This document shows positions 59,408 to 64,000 of a stretch of DNA of 64,000 bases, piece after piece. The stretch comes from Streptomyces roseifaciens (lineage in GTDB: Bacteria; Actinomycetota; Actinomycetes; Streptomycetales; Streptomycetaceae), in assembly GCF_001445655.1 (NCBI RefSeq), contig NZ_LNBE01000004.1:1178001-1242000 (forward strand), read 5' to 3'. Every line of letters starts with the position of its first letter. Position 1 is the first letter of the stretch. Made by a program: the position numbers and the translations under genes. The notes beneath the pieces were generated by a model, which made no database searches, was not told the DNA's origin, and saw only the letters and a program-made list of their open reading frames with translations.

Positions 59408-60805
59408 ATGATGGGACGACGGGGTGTGAGTCGGACGTTTTGGCGGGCCGGGTGGCGGCGGGCCGGGCGGTGGCGGTTCGCCGTGCTGCTTGCGGCCGGT
59501 GCGGTCGCGCTGGCCCTGCTGGTCGTCCTCTGGGCGACCGGCCGGCAGACGGGAGGGGACGGTTCGCAGGACGGCGCGAACGGTGACAGGGCGGCGCTCG
59601 AGCTCGGCTGGGGCTTCACCCACACCCAGTACAGCGCCGACCGCGGCGACGACGCCGCCCGGCGGACCACGGCCGGGCTGCTCACAGGCTCCGGCATGCC
59701 GCAGAACCAGCACATCATGGGCTGGGGGGTCGACAACCCCGAGCCCAAGCCCGGCACGTACAACTTCGGCGATCTCGACCGCCGCGTCGCCTACATGCGC
59801 AAGACCGGCACGACCCCCGTGCTCACCCTGTGCTGCGCGCCCGACTGGATGAAGGGCGGCGGGGAGCGCACCGACTGGTCGCTGAAGTCCCTGGAGAAGG
59901 CGCCCGATCGCGCCCACTACAAGGACTTCGCCAAGCTGGCCGGCGTCATCGCCAAGCGCTATCCGGACGTTCGTCATTTCATCGTGTGGAACGAGTTCAA
60001 GGGCTTCTACGACGAGGGCCGCAACCGCTGGAACTACGAGGGCTACACCGAGCTGTACAACCTGGTCTACGCGGAGCTGAAGAAGCAGAACAGGGCCAAC
60101 CTGGTCGGCGGCCCGTACATCAGCATGGACAGCAATCCGCCCGGCTCCTCCTCCAACGCCTCCTCCCTGCGCGGGCCCTGGGGCTCGGTCGACCAGCGTG
60201 CCGTCGACGCCCTCAAGTACTGGAACGCCCACAAGAAGGGCGCCGACTTCCTCGTCGTCGACGGCGCCAGCTACACCCGCGAGGGCAGCAAGCTCTTCCC
60301 CGACGAGTTCGCCGCGACGCGCAAGTTCGCCGACGTGACCACGTGGCTGAGCAGGACCGTCGACCTGCCGGTGTGGTGGTCCGAGTGGTACGTGGAGCCC
60401 GCCGACGCCAACGACGACCGCAAGTCGTGGACCGAGGCGCACCGCACCGCCGTCCACGCCACGGCCTTGATCCACTTCGCCCGGGCGGGCGTCTCCGCGG
60501 CCTTCTACTGGAACCCGGAGGAGACGGGCGAGGACTGCCCCGGCTGTCTGTGGCGCAGCACCGAACTGAAGGGCGGCGGGGGCGGGCTGCCCATGCTGGA
60601 CCTGCTCTCCCGTTTCGGGAAGGCCTTCCCGCCCGGGGCGGAGCTGCGCACCCCGGAGGTCACGGGGGACAACCGCGACGCCGTGTCCACCCTCGCCTCG
60701 GGCAGCACCGTCCTCGTCGTCAACATGCAGGACCGCCGGCTGACCGTCGAGGTAGACGGCAAGAGCCTGGACCTGGAGCCCAACGAGATCCGCTGGACCG
60801 GCTGA
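59408..60805 (+). CDS. Membrane-anchored GH39-like glycoside hydrolase
   Basis: A 465-residue protein with an Arg-rich cytosolic N-terminus, one TM helix (about 24-43) and an extracellular TIM-barrel. The acid/base is probably Glu196 in FIVWNEFKGFYDEG, and the nucleophile Glu326 in VWWSEWYVEP. These fit the clan GH-A/GH39 arrangement, as does the C-terminal beta part ending LDLEPNEIRWTG. It is divergent from the AAA ATPase and convergent with a large exopolysaccharide-type membrane protein 30 bases away. Cleavage or modification of a surface polysaccharide is a reasonable role. Confidence 0.82.
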   Translation: MMGRRGVSRTFWRAGWRRAGRWRFAVLLAAGAVALALLVVLWATGRQTGGDGSQDGANGDRAALELGWGFTHTQYSADRGDDAARRTTAGLLTGSGMPQNQHIMGWGVDNPEPKPGTYNFGDLDRRVAYMRKTGTTPVLTLCCAPDWMKGGGERTDWSLKSLEKAPDRAHYKDFAKLAGVIAKRYPDVRHFIVWNEFKGFYDEGRNRWNYEGYTELYNLVYAELKKQNRANLVGGPYISMDSNPPGSSSNASSLRGPWGSVDQRAVDALKYWNAHKKGADFLVVDGASYTREGSKLFPDEFAATRKFADVTTWLSRTVDLPVWWSEWYVEPADANDDRKSWTEAHRTAVHATALIHFARAGVSAAFYWNPEETGEDCPGCLWRSTELKGGGGGLPMLDLLSRFGKAFPPGAELRTPEVTGDNRDAVSTLASGSTVLVVNMQDRRLTVEVDGKSLDLEPNEIRWTG

Positions 60806-60835
60806 CCCCCACCCGAACGGGCTACGGTGCCCGCT

Positions 60836-63800
60836 TCACGACATCGTCGCGAAGCGGTGCACCAGCGAGGCCAGCAGGACCAGCAGCAGCGGCAGCGCGA
60901 ACCAGTACGACCCCTGCAGCCAGCGCAGCTGACGCACCCCCGGCCGGGCCACGACCCGCAGCACCTCCCGCGCCATCAGCAGCACCAGCAGCGCCACCGC
61001 CGCCAGACCGCCGACCACCGACACCGGCGTCCACGTCACCCGGGGGCCCGCCGGTCCCGGCCGGGGCTGCGGGGCCTCACCGGCCGGCCTCTCCTTCAGC
61101 TCGTACAGCACCGCATCGTCGTTGACGAGCACGCGGCGCAGCTCCGGCCGGCCGTCGAGCGTGTGCCGGATCCGGGCGTCCCAGTCCGCCGCATAGCCTG
61201 CGTCGAGTTCGAGATAGACCGACTGGCCGCGGTTGACCATCACATACGCCCGGGGACCGGCCTTGCGGAGCGCGGTGACCAGATCGTCCACGCGGGCAGG
61301 ATCACGCGGGGCGAGCGTCGCGTCGTAGTGCACCCGCTCCATGTCCTTCGCACCCCACGGCATGGCGGGCGTGACGTTCTTCGAGGGGTCGCTGCTCATC
61401 CACAGCAGCCGTACGGTCGGCTCGTCGCGGGCGTACACGAAGTCCATCGCGGCGACCTCGCCGGGCCGCACCCGCTCGAAGGACTCGTTGCCCCAGCGGG
61501 CCACCAGGAAGCCGAAGATCAGGACCAGGCCCGCCAGCAGCGCGGCCACCGGCGCGAGGACCGGCCGGCCGGGCCGCTCCGTGGAGTGCGGGAACAGGGC
61601 GAGGGCCGCCAGGACGCACGCGCCCGGCAGGGCGAAGAGGAAGACCCGCAGGGCCACCTCGCCGCCGTAGGACTGCATGCCGAAGGCCAGGAAGGGCACC
61701 CCGGTCAGCACCAGCAGCGCCACGTCGCCGATCCCCGCCCGGCGGCGGCGCCACCAGCCGATCGCGGCGAAGGACAGCATCCCGCCCGCGAGCAGCACCC
61801 GGGCGTAGAGCACCAGCTTGTGGACGGGGCTGCCGCCCTCGATCCGGCCCGAGACCGACGAGGAGACGTTGCCGCCCAGGGAGCCCAGGCCGCCGAACAG
61901 CTCGTCGAAATGGCCCGACCAGTAGGGCTCCGCCAGGAAGCCCACCCACACGATCAGCATCACACCGCACAGCAGCGGCAGCCCGCGCAGCGTGGAGCGG
62001 CGGGTGACCACCAGGGCGGTCAGCACCCCCAGCATCACGAACGGCGTCAGCTGGTGGCTGGCCACCGACGCCGCGAACAGCGCGATGACCACGGCCAGCA
62101 GCGCGCCCTGCGCCCTCCGCCCGGCCGGCTGCGGCTCCGTCTCGCCCGGGAGCAGCGTGCCGCGCAGCTGCCGGGGCCAGCGGAACCACACCAGCAGCAC
62201 CGCGGCGAACAGCAGGTAGAAGAAGTAGTTGAGCGCTTGGGGCGAGAAGTAGTCCTGCCCCACCCAGCCGCACAGCACGAACAGCCAGGCCGCAGTCCAC
62301 TTCGCCCGCCACCCCGCGCGCACGGCCCGCAGCAGCAGCGCGAGCGGCGCCAGGCACAGCAGCTGGATCGCCGTCGGCCACCAGCGCAGCACCTCGGTGA
62401 GGTCGCTCACGCCCGCCGTCTTCGCGGCGAACGCCATCAGGGCGAAGAAGCCGGGCCAGCTCCAGCGGGCGTCCAGGTCCGGTGCCGCCACGCCCGTGCG
62501 GTCGATGAAGTCCAGGAAGCCCAGGTGCTGCCAGGCCGTAGCGAAGCGCGGCTGATCCTCCAGCACCGCCGGCAGGGCGTGCAGGGAGATCACCGTCAGC
62601 AGCAGCACGGCCGTGAGCAGCCGGCGCCGCTGCCCGTCCAGCCGCAGCGCGGCCACGAAGGAGACGACCAGCAGCGCCGCGCCCGCCAGCGTCGCCACGG
62701 GCAGCACGGAGATCAGGCCGAGCCCGCCCATACGGTCCAGGGTCGCCTCGCCGACGCCCACCAGCGGCAGCCAGTACAGCGTGAGGGCGGCCGCGAGCAG
62801 CAGCCAGACCGTCGCCTCGGGGCCGCTCCACCACGGCGCCGGGCCCGGGGGAGCGGAGGTCTTGTCCTGTGCGGCCTTGTCCTGCGCGGCCTTCTCCCGC
62901 GCGGGCGCCGCGACGGGCTGCTCGGAGGCCGCCTGGGACGCGGCCTGGGAGACGGAGTGGGACACGACGACTGCCTCCGGGGTGTGCCGGAGATCAGGGC
63001 GCCTCTCCAAGTGGTCGAAGTCCAGCCGCACGCCCAGCGGCATCGTGTCGGCGTCGAGCGCGGCGCGCAGCGCCCAGCGGGTGCCGTACGCGCCGCTGTC
63101 TCTCTCCCCGGGCTCCTGCTCGCCCTCACCCCCTAAGCCACGGGTGATGCCGTGCCGGGCCCCGCGCCGGAGCCCGCGGGGCTCGGTGCGCGGTGCGTCG
63201 TGCCGGTCGCCGCGGGCCGCCAGGTCGGCCAGATCGCCGTCCGGGGCCACGTCGGGGGCGTAGGCCGCGGGCTCCGGCCGGGCGAGGCGCAGTATCCGGC
63301 GGAGCTTGACCGCCGAGATGGAGACGATGACGGCCAGGCTGCAGATCTCGGCCACCCCCGCACCCGTGAGCCCCATGCGCGGCAGGAGCACCAGCGTCAG
63401 CCCGAGCACCAGCACGCACAGCAGCCCCTGGAGATAGGCCAGTCCGGCCGTCCGGCTCTGCGCCCGCAGCACCGCGAAGTAGACCTCCATGACCACGCGC
63501 AGCGCCGCGCCCACCGCGAACCAGCGCAGCAGCGGAGTGGCCGCATGGGCGTAACCGGGGCCGAAGACGCGCAGGATGTACGGCGCGAGGAGGAACAGCA
63601 GCAGACAGACCGGCACCATGATCGTGGCCATCCGGCGCAGCGCCGCCCGGCAGTTCTCCGCCAGCCGCGCCGGGTCGTGCGAGCCCTCCACCGTCAGCGA
63701 CGCGCCCATGTTGATGGCGAGCAGGTTGACCGTGCCGCCGATGGTGGTGGTGATGTAGAAGTACGCGTTGTCCTCGGAGCTGACCTGGGAGGCGATGATC

Positions 63801-64000
63801 ACCGGCACCAGGTAGACCACGGCCAGGGAGAACAGCGACCCCGTGTAGTCCCCGGCGAGGAAGCGGCCCATCTCCCGGTACGAGGCGGGCCGCGCGATCG
63901 CTTCCGTGGCGGTCACGTGCCGGGGCACCAGGCGGCGGAAGACCAGCCAGCCCAGCGGCACCACCGACACGGCGATCGAGACCACCCACGACACGAACAC
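60836..64000 (-). CDS. Flippase (Wzx/MATE-like) fused to polytopic polymerase/glycosyltransferase-like domain, partial
   Basis: At least 1054 residues; the 5' end lies beyond base 64000. The visible N-terminal part (to about residue 240) is the C-terminal half of a polysaccharide flippase: SYREMGRFLAGDYTGSLFSLAVVYLVPVIIASQ and GPGYAHAATPLLRWFAVGAALRVVMEVYFAVLRAQ. A disordered Gly/Glu/Ala-rich linker follows (about 240-390). Ten or so further helices resemble Wzy/O-antigen polymerase or glycosyltransferase membrane domains (WSWPGFFALMAFAAKTAGVSDL, GWVGQDYFSPQALNYFFYLLF). A 130-residue soluble segment (VRLLWMSSDPSKNVTPAMPWG) and a last helix pair close the chain. Flipping and polymerising in one chain is unusual. 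Confidence 0.82.
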   Translation of the reverse strand: MFVSWVVSIAVSVVPLGWLVFRRLVPRHVTATEAIARPASYREMGRFLAGDYTGSLFSLAVVYLVPVIIASQVSSEDNAYFYITTTIGGTVNLLAINMGASLTVEGSHDPARLAENCRAALRRMATIMVPVCLLLFLLAPYILRVFGPGYAHAATPLLRWFAVGAALRVVMEVYFAVLRAQSRTAGLAYLQGLLCVLVLGLTLVLLPRMGLTGAGVAEICSLAVIVSISAVKLRRILRLARPEPAAYAPDVAPDGDLADLAARGDRHDAPRTEPRGLRRGARHGITRGLGGEGEQEPGERDSGAYGTRWALRAALDADTMPLGVRLDFDHLERRPDLRHTPEAVVVSHSVSQAASQAASEQPVAAPAREKAAQDKAAQDKTSAPPGPAPWWSGPEATVWLLLAAALTLYWLPLVGVGEATLDRMGGLGLISVLPVATLAGAALLVVSFVAALRLDGQRRRLLTAVLLLTVISLHALPAVLEDQPRFATAWQHLGFLDFIDRTGVAAPDLDARWSWPGFFALMAFAAKTAGVSDLTEVLRWWPTAIQLLCLAPLALLLRAVRAGWRAKWTAAWLFVLCGWVGQDYFSPQALNYFFYLLFAAVLLVWFRWPRQLRGTLLPGETEPQPAGRRAQGALLAVVIALFAASVASHQLTPFVMLGVLTALVVTRRSTLRGLPLLCGVMLIVWVGFLAEPYWSGHFDELFGGLGSLGGNVSSSVSGRIEGGSPVHKLVLYARVLLAGGMLSFAAIGWWRRRRAGIGDVALLVLTGVPFLAFGMQSYGGEVALRVFLFALPGACVLAALALFPHSTERPGRPVLAPVAALLAGLVLIFGFLVARWGNESFERVRPGEVAAMDFVYARDEPTVRLLWMSSDPSKNVTPAMPWGAKDMERVHYDATLAPRDPARVDDLVTALRKAGPRAYVMVNRGQSVYLELDAGYAADWDARIRHTLDGRPELRRVLVNDDAVLYELKERPAGEAPQPRPGPAGPRVTWTPVSVVGGLAAVALLVLLMAREVLRVVARPGVRQLRWLQGSYWFALPLLLVLLASLVHRFATMS

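Noticed and set aside
60806..60835. Terminator between the GH39-like and flippase-fusion genes
   Set aside because: Only a five-base stem (CGGGC/GCCCG) is present in the 30-base gap, which is too weak to call.

Overview
The window is very GC-rich, high-coding-density DNA from a Streptomyces-type actinomycete. The evidence is the combination of a subtilisin inhibitor (SSI) beside streptogrisin-type proteases, a SepF-like division protein, a WhiJ/BldB-like XRE-DUF397 module, DnaE2 with a polymerase-Y partner behind an actinobacterial LexA box, a DmdR1/IdeR-type iron box, frequent GTG/TTG starts and many ATGA stop/start overlaps. No rRNA, tRNA, CRISPR array, transposase or integrase was seen.

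Layout. 1-9.4 kb: start of a cytochrome c oxidase subunit I gene, an I78-type inhibitor, a PAP2 phosphatase, a PIG-V-like mannosyltransferase, an MFS transporter broken by a palindromic insertion, an acyl-CoA dehydrogenase, a SepF paralogue and a DUF5685 protein with an extreme Cys-rich tail. 9.4-15.2 kb: a FAD protein, two LLM flavin monooxygenases and a DUF1684 protein, which look like a salvage operon for a sulfur- or nitrogen-containing compound. A cysteine-type leader peptide lies upstream but points away from the operon. 15.2-19.5 kb: two streptogrisin-type proteases, a stomatin-like protein and SSI. 19.9-25.6 kb: a complete oligopeptide-type ABC transporter, probably the functional partner of the monooxygenase operon.

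25.6-43.6 kb: a terpene-synthase-like protein without intact metal motifs, LspA, a cupin, a DUF3533 membrane protein, the SOS-controlled dnaE2/polymerase-Y pair, a secreted lipase, a DUF402 protein, a DUF6879/XRE/DUF397 developmental-type module, a stand-alone type III polyketide synthase, an APC transporter with a divergent Lrp regulator, and a fused acyl-CoA carboxylase carboxyltransferase.

43.6-55.4 kb is the most notable region. Behind an iron box lie two FecCD permeases, an ATPase and a binding lipoprotein. They are followed by ATP-grasp ligase, NIS synthetase, MFS exporter, NIS synthetase and PLP decarboxylase, which is the pvsABCDE gene order of vibrioferrin biosynthesis. The genes mostly overlap by four bases, so this looks like one iron-repressed import, synthesis and export unit for a citrate-type carboxylate siderophore.

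55.6-64 kb: asparagine synthetase, a small GntR regulator, an AAA ATPase with a DUF5925-type N-terminus, a membrane-anchored GH39-like glycosidase, and a large Wzx-like flippase fused to a polytopic polymerase/glycosyltransferase-like domain that runs off the window. The last two suggest a surface polysaccharide locus.
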